Assembly (NCBI GenBank): GCA_902768605.1
Contig: CACXLY010000087.1
Coordinates: 1 to 9,471 of the forward strand
DNA length: 9,471 bases
Source of the DNA: an uncultured Bacteroidales bacterium
Lineage (GTDB): Bacteria; Bacteroidota; Bacteroidia; Bacteroidales; Bacteroidaceae
Direction: 5' to 3'
Shown: piece after piece, positions 1-5,488 of the stretch
How the letters are laid out: each line of letters starts with the position of its first letter
How positions within the stretch are numbered: position 1 is the first letter of the stretch
The notes under the pieces: model-generated
Seen by the model: only the letters and a program-made list of their open reading frames with translations
Database searches by the model: none
What the model was told of the DNA's origin: nothing
Program-made: the position numbers and the translations under genes

Positions 1-870
1 TTCGGGAATGACATAGCCGCGCCTCTTGATGAAGGCAAAGGCACGGGCTGCCAGAGCCAGGTTGATGCTGGCACGGGGAGAGCCGCCGAACTCGATGTAG
101 TCCTTTATCTCCTTCAGGCCGTACTTCTCGGGATAGCGCGTGCAGAAGACGATGTCGGCGATGTACTGCTCAATCTTCTCGTCGAGATAGACCTCGCGGA
201 CAATCTCGCGAGCCTTCATGATCTCGTCCGTACCCATCACGGGTCTCACAGCCTGCTGCTCACCCTTTATCTGCTGACGGATGATGAGCTTCTCCTCCTC
301 GAGTTTCGGATAATCGATGACGACCTTCAGCATGAAACGGTCCACCTGCGCCTCGGGCAGAGGATAGGTGCCCTCCTGCTCGATGGGGTTCTGCGTGGCG
401 AGCACGAGGAAGGGCTTCGGCAGCTTGAAGGTGTTCTTGCCGATGGTGACCTGACGCTCCTGCATGGCCTCGAGCAAAGCGCTCTGCACCTTGGCCGGAG
501 CACGGTTGATTTCGTCGGCCAGCACGAAGTTGGCGAAGACGGGACCCTGCTCTACGAGGAACTTCTCGTCCTTCTGACTGTATATCATCGTGCCGATGAC
601 GTCGGCGGGGAGCAAGTCGGGCGTAAACTGTATGCGGCTGAACTTGGAGTCCACCAGCTGCGCCAGCGTCTTGATGGCCATCGTCTTAGCCAGACCGGGC
701 ACGCCCTCCAGGAGGATATGTCCGTCGCTGAGCAGACCGATGAGCAGCGACTCGATGAGATGCTTCTGCCCTACAATCACTTGATTCATGCCCGTCACCA
801 GATTTGTGACGAAGCCACTTTGTCTCTCGATGCGTTCATTTAGTTCGCGAATGTCGATTGATTCTGCCAT
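1..870 (-). CDS. moxR: MoxR-family AAA+ ATPase (C-terminus beyond the window)
   Basis: Translating down from the ATG at 870 gives 290 residues without a stop to the window edge; MoxR proteins are usually about 320-335 residues, so roughly the last tenth is missing. Visible motifs are Walker A GVPGLAKT (residues 56-63), Walker B FVLADE (115-120) followed by INRAPAKVQSALLEAMQER, sensor-1 VLATQNP, and the EAQVDRF arginine-finger region. This set is diagnostic of MoxR ATPases, cytoplasmic chaperone-like AAA+ proteins that usually work with DUF58 and von Willebrand A (Bat-type) proteins in envelope or aerotolerance functions. Such partners would lie to the left and cannot be seen. The start is supported by the MAESIDIRELNER N-terminus and by a strong promoter upstream at 1059-1090. 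The family call is near certain; the physiological role is not shown by this sequence. Confidence 0.95.
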   Translation of the reverse strand, partial: MAESIDIRELNERIERQSGFVTNLVTGMNQVIVGQKHLIESLLIGLLSDGHILLEGVPGLAKTMAIKTLAQLVDSKFSRIQFTPDLLPADVIGTMIYSQKDEKFLVEQGPVFANFVLADEINRAPAKVQSALLEAMQERQVTIGKNTFKLPKPFLVLATQNPIEQEGTYPLPEAQVDRFMLKVVIDYPKLEEEKLIIRQQIKGEQQAVRPVMGTDEIMKAREIVREVYLDEKIEQYIADIVFCTRYPEKYGLKEIKDYIEFGGSPRASINLALAARAFAFIKRRGYVIPE

Positions 871-1058
871 GTTTCTACAAATTTAAGTGGGAGCAAAAAT
901 GGGAGTAAAGCCAGCATGTGGATTGGAAGTAAAGCACTTTGTGCTGGTAAACATCTTATAGACTATCAAAGCTATCGTCCACGAGCGCAGCGAGTTTACT
1001 TCCTTCTTTTACTTCCTCTTATTACTTCCTTTTTTATTTCTTTTTTTCTTTTCGCGTG
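871..1058 (-). promoter_or_regulatory. Long 5' leader of moxR with repeats and alternative hairpins
   Basis: About 180 bases separate the predicted start site from the moxR ATG, and no credible gene lies here. The leader holds an inverted pair GGAAGTAAA (925-933) and TTTACTTCC (995-1003), a small hairpin AGCAC-TTT-GTGCT (933-945), and a competing pair CCAGCA (911-916) with TGCTGG (942-947). The last two overlap, so they cannot form together. The TTACTTCC motif recurs every 13 bp further upstream. The structure is seen in the sequence; a regulatory role is inference, and no known riboswitch class was recognised. Confidence 0.35.
996..1034. repeat. Three 13-bp tandem repeats (TTACTTCC core)
   Basis: TTACTTCC occurs at 996-1003, 1009-1016 and 1022-1029, exactly 13 bp apart, each followed by a T-rich pentamer. 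On the moxR transcript this reads as purine-rich GGAAGTAA units just after the predicted start site. An inverted copy lies at 925-933. Confidence 0.75.
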
Positions 1059-1090
1059 CAAAATTACTGCTTTCCGCGCTATCTGCCAAA
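1059..1090 (-). promoter_or_regulatory. Bacteroidetes-type promoter of moxR
   Basis: On the minus strand TTTG (1087-1090) is followed by exactly 20 bases and then TAATTTTG (1059-1066). This matches the Bacteroidetes primary sigma factor consensus TTTG, N19-21, TAnnTTTG. The sequence continues as CACGCGAAA, which is identical to the sequence after the ftsY -7 element. Transcription would start near 1052 and give a leader of about 180 bases before moxR. Confidence 0.8.
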
Positions 1091-1195
1091 TGAGAAATGA
1101 TAAATAAAGTTATAAGGGTGTTTAACTTTGTTAAAATAGTAGCAAAAGGTACATGTTTTTGGCTCAGGTTGCCTCCCGACATCCCGATAAAGGAG

Positions 1196-1242
1196 AAAAA
1201 CAAAGGGCGACAGAATACCGATATCGGTGCTCTGTCGCCCTT
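1196..1242 (-). terminator. Rho-independent terminator of the HU-HIG gene
   Basis: A perfect 12-bp stem is formed by 1203-1214 and 1231-1242 (AAGGGCGACAGA and TCTGTCGCCCTT). Inside it is a second perfect palindrome ACCGATATCGGT (1217-1228). On the minus strand the stem is followed by TTTGTTTTT (1196-1204), so the polarity fits the gene ending at 1411, leaving a 3' UTR of about 170 bases. Nothing else in the window could use it. Confidence 0.85.
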
Positions 1243-1289
1243 GCCTGATAACTATGAATTACAACCCGCTTAAGCCACAATCCGCCTTA

Positions 1290-1314
1290 CTAACCTTTCC
1301 CTGGAGGAGGGGAC
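1290..1314. repeat. Possible copy of the GC-rich repeat found inside rimO
   Basis: The minus strand reads CTCCTC-CA-GGGAAAGGTTAG. The repeat inside rimO reads CTCCTC-G-GGGAGGGGTTAG on the plus strand. They differ by a one-base indel and two substitutions over about 19 bases. The element lies in the 3' UTR of the HU-HIG gene. Two copies are weak evidence for a dispersed family. Confidence 0.4.
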
Positions 1315-1395
1315 TCGTTTGTCTATTCCCCCAGCGCCTCTTTGTGGCGTAGCCTCATTTTTAATTTTTAATTTTTATCTTTTATTTTGTCATTA

Positions 1396-1427
1396 TTCAG
1401 GGTTCGAGATTTACTCGAGACCCTGAA
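1396..1427 (-). other. Stem-loop spanning the HU-HIG stop codon
   Basis: TTCAGGGT (1396-1403) pairs with ACCCTGAA (1420-1427), and TCGAG (1404-1408) with CTCGA (1414-1418). One bulged G and a 5-base loop complete a 13-bp hairpin. The TAA stop (1411-1413) sits in the loop. No T-tract follows on the minus strand, so this is probably an mRNA 3'-end structure rather than a terminator. Confidence 0.6.
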
Positions 1428-1872
1428 TCGTATCGGTGTTCTTGATGACCTCGATGGCGTCGGCTGCGAGCTTGCGACTGGGGACAAGCTGGAAGGTGGC
1501 CTCCCGACGGAGGTTCTTGAAGCTGTCGCTGGGCGTCCAACGGATGTTGACGTTCTTGATGTTGGTAGAAGAGAAGTCTTCCGTGGTGACTGCACCTTCG
1601 GTGTCAAGTTCAACGTGGAAATCTCCCAGGTCGCCGAGCTTCACCTTGTTGCCGGCGAGCATCTGCTCACGGAGGCAGGAAACAGCATCGCAGAGAACAC
1701 CCTTGATGGTTCCCTTGGAGAAGGGCGAATGGTGGTCGGCAATATGCTTGCAGAAAGCGTCGAGGTCAAGGATTTCATCCACCTGCGCTGAGCCGTAAGC
1801 CTTGGTGTGATTGATGTTTTCCTTCTTGGTGCCGGGCTTGGCACTCATGATAGAGATACTGTACTTAATCAT
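1411..1872 (-). CDS. HU-HIG family histone-like DNA-binding protein
   Basis: A 153-residue protein beginning MIKYSISIMSAKPGTKKEN and containing AYGSAQ, LDAFCKHIADHHSPFSKGTIKGVL and GNKVKLGDLGDF. These are hallmarks of the Bacteroidetes HU-related family (TIGR01201, HU-HIG), which has an HU fold with a longer N-terminal strand. The LGDLGDFHVEL segment (about residues 79-89) corresponds to the GFGTF turn of HU. The expected role is binding nucleoid DNA in the cytoplasm; individual members of this large paralogous family mostly lack assigned functions. The length is normal for the family and there is no signal peptide or membrane segment. The ATG at 1872 is preceded by a very AT-rich stretch without a clear Shine-Dalgarno site, as is common in this phylum. 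The gene is monocistronic: divergent from the operon at 2176 and ended by the terminator at 1196-1242. Confidence 0.92.
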   Translation of the reverse strand: MIKYSISIMSAKPGTKKENINHTKAYGSAQVDEILDLDAFCKHIADHHSPFSKGTIKGVLCDAVSCLREQMLAGNKVKLGDLGDFHVELDTEGAVTTEDFSSTNIKNVNIRWTPSDSFKNLRREATFQLVPSRKLAADAIEVIKNTDTIQGLE

Positions 1873-2089
1873 AAATAATAAAGTTTAAAGGATTAATAAT
1901 TAAAATAATAAATGTTTTGCGCGAGGGCAGCGAAGACGTCTCACAGGTAGTCGACAAACCATGCACGTGAAGTTGGCCAAGCTGGCACGTGTCAATGACC
2001 GTCTTTTGCAGAACCCTCACGCTATTATATACTCGACACCCCCCATTTTGTTAACCCCTAAAGCAAAAAATTTTATATAAAAGTTTGTT
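1873..2089. other. Divergent intergenic region, no gene recognised
   Basis: The first 45 bases are almost pure A/T and form the HU-HIG leader. About 1918-2035 is a more GC-rich island containing GACGTC, two CACGTG palindromes (in GCACGTG, about 23 bp apart) and a TTGGCCAAG core between them. Next comes AT-rich sequence leading into the plus-strand promoter. No convincing reading frame, tRNA or CAAAnnTA (minus-strand -7) element with good spacing was found, so the HU-HIG promoter remains unlocated. The island could hold operator sites or the remnant of a gene. Confidence 0.35.
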
Positions 2090-2125
2090 TTTGTCATCTA
2101 CTATGCCTTTTTTTTCGTATCTTTG
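2090..2125 (+). promoter_or_regulatory. Bacteroidetes-type promoter of the secreted-protein operon
   Basis: TATCTTTG at 2118-2125 matches the TAnnTTTG -7 element exactly. The nearest TTTG upstream (2090-2093) is 24 bases away, somewhat longer than the usual 19-21, so the -33 element is the weaker part. The downstream sequence TAGAGCGAAA resembles the CACGCGAAA of the moxR and ftsY promoters. The leader to the ATG at 2176 would be about 45 bases. Confidence 0.6.
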
Positions 2126-2175
2126 TAGAGCGAAAGGACAAAAATAAATGATTCACCTTAAAAACAAACAGCACA

Positions 2176-3159
2176 ATGAAGAAAAGAAACTTACTCTTAG
2201 GAGCACTATTAGCTCTGACGTTTGCCGAGGCTAAGGCTGACGTAGCACCCACAGTGATGCTGAGCCACAACGGTCAGCGGACAATGTACATGTACGACCA
2301 GGTGCAGCAAGCAGTTGATGCCGCTTCCGACGGCGACACCATCTATCTGAGCAACGGTTCGTTCGAACCCTTCAATGTAACAAAGCGCATCATGGTTCGC
2401 GGCACAGGCCCTGAGACAATAATCTCCGGCAATTGCACCGTCTACATTGGTGGACAGACAAAGCTGAACATGCCCGTACTCGATGCACTGACCTTTACGG
2501 GCGACGTGAATGTGACAAGCGCTTACAAGCAATGTACTATACGCAAGTGCCAGATGCAGAACTTGAACTTTACCGAGAGCGACTTCCACGACGTGAAGCT
2601 CGACCGCTGCGACATTCAGGGCACACTTCACCTCACGCAGAAGGTAAAGGAGTTCAATTGCTTCAATACAAGAATTTTTACTTTAAAGCCATACGACTAC
2701 TTGCATGGCAATGCCTACTTCAACCATTGCAACATCCGAGATATCCAGGACACCATCTTGGCAACTTTTGATAATTGCGTGTTTAGATGGTGTCGTGCAT
2801 ACACACATGGTAGCTATATGGGTACATGTGTAGGCGGATGTATTTTTAATTATTGTATATATCCTACTCGCACATATCTGGATATAGGCGGAGAGGCTTC
2901 GGATTATAATAATTATCCCTTCTTTTATAATTCCTCTGCCACCTTCAACAACTGTTATCAAGTTAATATTGATGATGATAAAGTTATTGGCTATAGCTCA
3001 TCTTCTTATCTCGGAAGCGACGGCACGATGATAGGTTGTTATGGCGGGCAGAATCCCTTCCGACGAACACCTGAACTGCCTCGCGTAACAAAGAGTGCAG
3101 TACAAATTGATGCAGTAAACAAGAAACTTAACGTGACGCTCACATTGTCGAAGGAATAG
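2176..3159 (+). CDS. Secreted right-handed beta-helix protein
   Basis: 327 residues. The N-terminus MKKRNLLLGALLALTFAEAKA is a Sec signal peptide with likely cleavage after residue 21. Residues 38-85 carry the opening of a parallel beta-helix of the pectin-lyase type: QQAVDAASDGDTIYLSNGSF, then an RIMVRGTGPETIISG strand-turn. The middle is a run of short strands ending in N or C turns. Thirteen cysteines lie in the mature part, and 125, 145, 185, 206 and 227 fall 20-21 residues or a multiple apart, as expected for one per helical coil. The tail (298-327), beginning TPELPRVTKSAVQIDAV, is a short strand-rich domain. No catalytic residues of a known lyase or esterase were identified, so an enzymatic role is not claimed. 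The stop lies 4 bp before the next gene, indicating co-transcription. The stretch about 2770-3005 is clearly more AT-rich than the rest. Confidence 0.75.
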   Translation: MKKRNLLLGALLALTFAEAKADVAPTVMLSHNGQRTMYMYDQVQQAVDAASDGDTIYLSNGSFEPFNVTKRIMVRGTGPETIISGNCTVYIGGQTKLNMPVLDALTFTGDVNVTSAYKQCTIRKCQMQNLNFTESDFHDVKLDRCDIQGTLHLTQKVKEFNCFNTRIFTLKPYDYLHGNAYFNHCNIRDIQDTILATFDNCVFRWCRAYTHGSYMGTCVGGCIFNYCIYPTRTYLDIGGEASDYNNYPFFYNSSATFNNCYQVNIDDDKVIGYSSSSYLGSDGTMIGCYGGQNPFRRTPELPRVTKSAVQIDAVNKKLNVTLTLSKE

Positions 3160-3163
3160 CACT

Positions 3164-4207
3164 ATGAAGCGAAGACTTATATTAATGCTCTTGGCACTGA
3201 TCGCAGTCTGGCTGCATACATCGGCACAGATACGCTGCGAGCAATGGATAGACAGCAACCGAGGCAGCGCGAAGTGGACCGACCTGATACTTGGCGAGCA
3301 GACCTTCACAGTTGATGGCATCTCTTCGCTCACTCCAGGCCTGCATTTCCTCAATGTCTTGCCTTACGACGAGAGCGGTGAGAAAGGCGTTTGGAGGTGC
3401 ATCCCCTTCCTCATGCCTGAGTACTGGCCCGGCACAAACGATGCCACGATGGTCGAGTACTGGGTGACAGGCTATGACCAGCAGCCGCACCGCGAACCAT
3501 ACGCCGGCACAGCCGTCATGCTCGACATCGATGCCAGCCGATACTCCCCGGGTATGCACTTCTTCAACTATCGCACGCTAAACGCGCGGGGCGAAGGCGA
3601 TACATGGAAGGTAATACCATTCCTCGTGCCCGAAGGCTGGCCTGGAACCGATGAAGGTGCATGGATAGAGTACTGGGTGACAAGCTACGACCAGCACCCG
3701 CACCGCATGCCTTTCGAAGGAGGCGAAGTGAAGTTCAACATCGACATCAGTCAGATGAGCTACGGCCTTCACTTCTTCAACTACCGCACCTTGAACGAGC
3801 GGGGCGAAGGCGGTGCATGGAAGCAGATACCGTTCTACATCAACAACGGTATCTTCGACGACGAACTCATCAGCTACGAGTACTGGATTGACGAACAAGA
3901 CGCTATTAAGCAGACTGCTGTCTGTCCCGGCATCGTGCAGTTTGACATAGACATGGCTGAATTGCCCGTAGGCAAACATACGCTATACTTCAGGGCAAAG
4001 AGTTGGTCAGAATTGTTCGGTGAGACTTACTCCTATGAGTTTGAGGTCGTAGAAGACTGGGATGCTTTAGCCGACGTTTACGTTGACGACAAGCCCTTCG
4101 ATGTTTTCACGATGGACGGCAAGATGATTCGCCATCAGGTGACGACGCTCAAGGGATTGCCAAAGGGTATATATATCGTCAATGGCAGGAAAGAAGTTGT
4201 GAAATAA
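3164..4207 (+). CDS. Secreted four-repeat protein with T9SS-like C-terminal tail
   Basis: 347 residues; function not recognised. Residues 1-21 (MKRRLILMLLALIAVWLHTSA) form a signal peptide. The mature protein is four tandem repeats beginning at residues 26, 98, 169 and 239, a spacing of 70-72. The pattern is E-Y/Q-W-[VI]-[TD], then P-H-R-x-P in repeats 2 and 3, a D-I-D strand, G-[LM]-H-F-[FL]-N, and G-x-W-[KR]-x-I-P-F. Repeats 2 and 3 are closest and include the near-identical HFFNYRTLN-x-RGEG; repeat 4 is the most divergent. The last 45 residues (DVFTMDGKMI, then LKGLPKGIYIVNG and a basic end) resemble the type A sorting domain of Bacteroidetes type IX secretion, suggesting export to the cell surface. 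It is coupled to the beta-helix gene by a 4-bp gap, so the two may act together outside the cell. The ATG is the only reasonable start. Confidence 0.75.
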   Translation: MKRRLILMLLALIAVWLHTSAQIRCEQWIDSNRGSAKWTDLILGEQTFTVDGISSLTPGLHFLNVLPYDESGEKGVWRCIPFLMPEYWPGTNDATMVEYWVTGYDQQPHREPYAGTAVMLDIDASRYSPGMHFFNYRTLNARGEGDTWKVIPFLVPEGWPGTDEGAWIEYWVTSYDQHPHRMPFEGGEVKFNIDISQMSYGLHFFNYRTLNERGEGGAWKQIPFYINNGIFDDELISYEYWIDEQDAIKQTAVCPGIVQFDIDMAELPVGKHTLYFRAKSWSELFGETYSYEFEVVEDWDALADVYVDDKPFDVFTMDGKMIRHQVTTLKGLPKGIYIVNGRKEVVK

Positions 4208-4223
4208 TCTGATGTTACGACAA

Positions 4224-4254
4224 AAGAAAGCCGCTCTTGACGGGCGGCTTTCTT
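4224..4254. terminator. Bidirectional rho-independent terminator
   Basis: AAGAAAGCCGC (4224-4234) pairs perfectly with GCGGCTTTCTT (4244-4254). A further G-U and C-G pair closes a 5-base loop TTGAC. The arms supply T-rich tails in both directions (TTTCTTGTTATCTTT on plus, TTTCTTTTGTCG on minus). It lies between the convergent stops at 4207 and 4262 and can serve both the secreted-protein operon and the ftsY operon. Confidence 0.88.
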
Positions 4255-4261
4255 GTTATCT

Positions 4262-5458
4262 TTACTCAATCTTCTCGAGTTCGGGCAGTTTGATTTCCAT
4301 ATCGACGGGGACGTTGTCGGGGTCGGGGAAGGCGTTGTGCACGATGATGTACGGAGCGAAGTCCTTGTTGCCGTACTCCTCGATGGCGATGCGGGTGATG
4401 AACTCGCCGGGCTTCATGACGTGCGTCTTGCGAGTACCCACTATCCTGTACTCGCCGCCAGGTACCTGAGCGTACTCAACCTTGGGCGCAGGAGCTTCGA
4501 CAGGTGCCTCCACTTGAGGCTCTACAGCCGCTGGCTCCACGTTTGCTGACTTCTGCGTCAAGGAGCGAGACGCGAAGAACACTATCACGCAAAGCAGCAA
4601 GAGGCCCAATGCCCAAGCCCACAAGCGATGGCCTTTCCCATCTCCCGATGGAGAGGAACCTGCAGGCTCTTCCTTTGCCGAAGGTTCAGGCGCAGGCGCA
4701 GGTTCAGGAGTTGGTTCAACTTCAGGCTTCGGCTCTTCCTTAACCTCAGGCTTATCCTCGGGGTCGGGGGTTGGCTCTTCCTTTACCTCGGGCTTAACCT
4801 CGGGCTCAGGAACCGCTTCCTCCTTTTTCTCTTCTTTAACCTCAGGAACAGGTTCAGGTTCAGGCTCAGGAGTTGGTTCAGGCTCAGGCTCTGAAACAGG
4901 TTCAGGTTCAGGAACAGGTTCAGGCTCAGGAACAGGTTCAGGCTCTGGAACAGGTTCAGGCTCTGGAGTTGGTTCCGGAGTTGGTTCCGGCTCGGGCTCA
5001 GGAACAGGCGCAAATGCTTGAACTGGCTGAGCGGCGGCCTCGGGCTCTGCATCATCATCCAGGTCGGGTTCTCCTTCTAAAGGAGATTGTGGCGTTTCTG
5101 AGTCCGGCACTCTTTCCATCTCCTCGATGCTCGTCCCTTCGTTGATGACGACAGTCTGGAAGTCGGCAAAGGGCTTGTTGATGAGGTCCTTGAGTGCGTT
5201 CTCGGGTGCGAATGAAAGCTTCGAGTGCCCGGGAATGACGATGCGTTCGCCGGTGTTGACATTGACGCTCTCGCGGTCGAGCACCTCGATGAGCTTGAAC
5301 GTGCCCAAACCTTTTATCTTGACAACCTTATCGGCAGTCACGTTCTGAATGATGGAGTCGAAGAACTCTTTGAGGAACGCCTCGGCATCCTTTTGCGGCA
5401 GGTTCTTCTTCTGTGCCAACGACTTGGCAAGCTGAGGAAGGGTTATCTTGTTAGCCAT
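4262..5458 (-). CDS. HU-domain protein with PEP-rich linker, membrane segment and LysM-like domain
   Basis: 398 residues. Residues 1-95 are a full HU domain ([47 protein letters not shown]). Residues about 118-265 are an acidic proline-rich linker of [12 protein letters not shown] type. Residues 279-298 ([20 protein letters not shown]) are one membrane segment. A short proline/alanine/valine spacer leads to a LysM-like domain (about 344-392): [19 protein letters not shown], then [11 protein letters not shown] and MEIKLPEL. LysM domains bind the glycan of peptidoglycan. With no cleavable signal peptide, the expected topology is HU inside, LysM in the periplasm. The HU arm has NVNTG where canonical HU has NPxTG, so the DNA-intercalating proline is missing. 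The gene starts 12 bp after the stop of the canonical HU gene and ends the ftsY operon. Role inferred: linking nucleoid to envelope. HU-CCDC81/SPOR proteins of Bacteroidetes are a conceptual parallel. Confidence 0.85.
   Translation of the reverse strand: MANKITLPQLAKSLAQKKNLPQKDAEAFLKEFFDSIIQNVTADKVVKIKGLGTFKLIEVLDRESVNVNTGERIVIPGHSKLSFAPENALKDLINKPFADFQTVVINEGTSIEEMERVPDSETPQSPLEGEPDLDDDAEPEAAAQPVQAFAPVPEPEPEPTPEPTPEPEPVPEPEPVPEPEPVPEPEPVSEPEPEPTPEPEPEPVPEVKEEKKEEAVPEPEVKPEVKEEPTPDPEDKPEVKEEPKPEVEPTPEPAPAPEPSAKEEPAGSSPSGDGKGHRLWAWALGLLLLCVIVFFASRSLTQKSANVEPAAVEPQVEAPVEAPAPKVEYAQVPGGEYRIVGTRKTHVMKPGEFITRIAIEEYGNKDFAPYIIVHNAFPDPDNVPVDMEIKLPELEKIE
4844..5005 (-). repeat. In-frame tandem repeats coding the PEP linker (18-bp unit in the core)
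   Basis: Residues 152-205 of the HU-LysM protein are coded by degenerate units. The clearest is an 18-bp unit coding VPEPEP, repeated about four times with few changes (plus strand core CAGGTTCAGGCTCTGGAA). Surrounding units vary between PEPT, PEPV and PEPE. Less regular PE/KE-rich sequence extends this to about 4679-5053. The unit is a multiple of three, so changes in copy number keep the frame. Confidence 0.85.
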
Positions 5459-5460
5459 AA

Positions 5461-5488
5461 TTCTTAACTCTTAATTCTTAACTCTTAA
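5461..5488. repeat. 14-bp direct repeat across the HU / HU-LysM junction
   Basis: TTCTTAACTCTTAA is present twice back to back (5461-5474 and 5475-5488), itself made of two similar heptamers. The minus-strand copy at 5475-5488 codes the end of the canonical HU gene. The stop codon (5471-5473) and the short spacer before the next ATG lie in the other copy. Confidence 0.9.

Noticed and set aside
916..1107. 63-codon plus-strand open frame in the moxR leader
   Set aside because: It covers the moxR promoter and T-rich repeats, has no leader or promoter of its own, and its composition looks non-coding.
1009..1203. 64-codon minus-strand open frame upstream of moxR
   Set aside because: It starts just after the HU-HIG terminator and runs through the moxR promoter, ending in poly-lysine-like sequence; no domain or promoter supports it.
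1387..1798. Plus-strand open frames opposite the HU-HIG gene
   Set aside because: Antisense shadows of a well-recognised HU-HIG protein.
2139..2168. Possible minus-strand promoter for the HU-HIG gene (TATTTTTG with TTTG upstream)
   Set aside because: The spacing is only 18 bases, it lies about 270 bp from the gene and overlaps the leader of the divergent operon; too weak to call.
4844..5005. Possible CRISPR-like array
   Set aside because: The units are contiguous 18-bp coding repeats without unique spacers and lie inside a clear protein frame.
4628..5145. Open frames rich in R/L or Q/V over the PEP linker region
   Set aside because: They come from reading the 18-bp repeats in other frames; the HU-LysM frame is the only one with domains at both ends.
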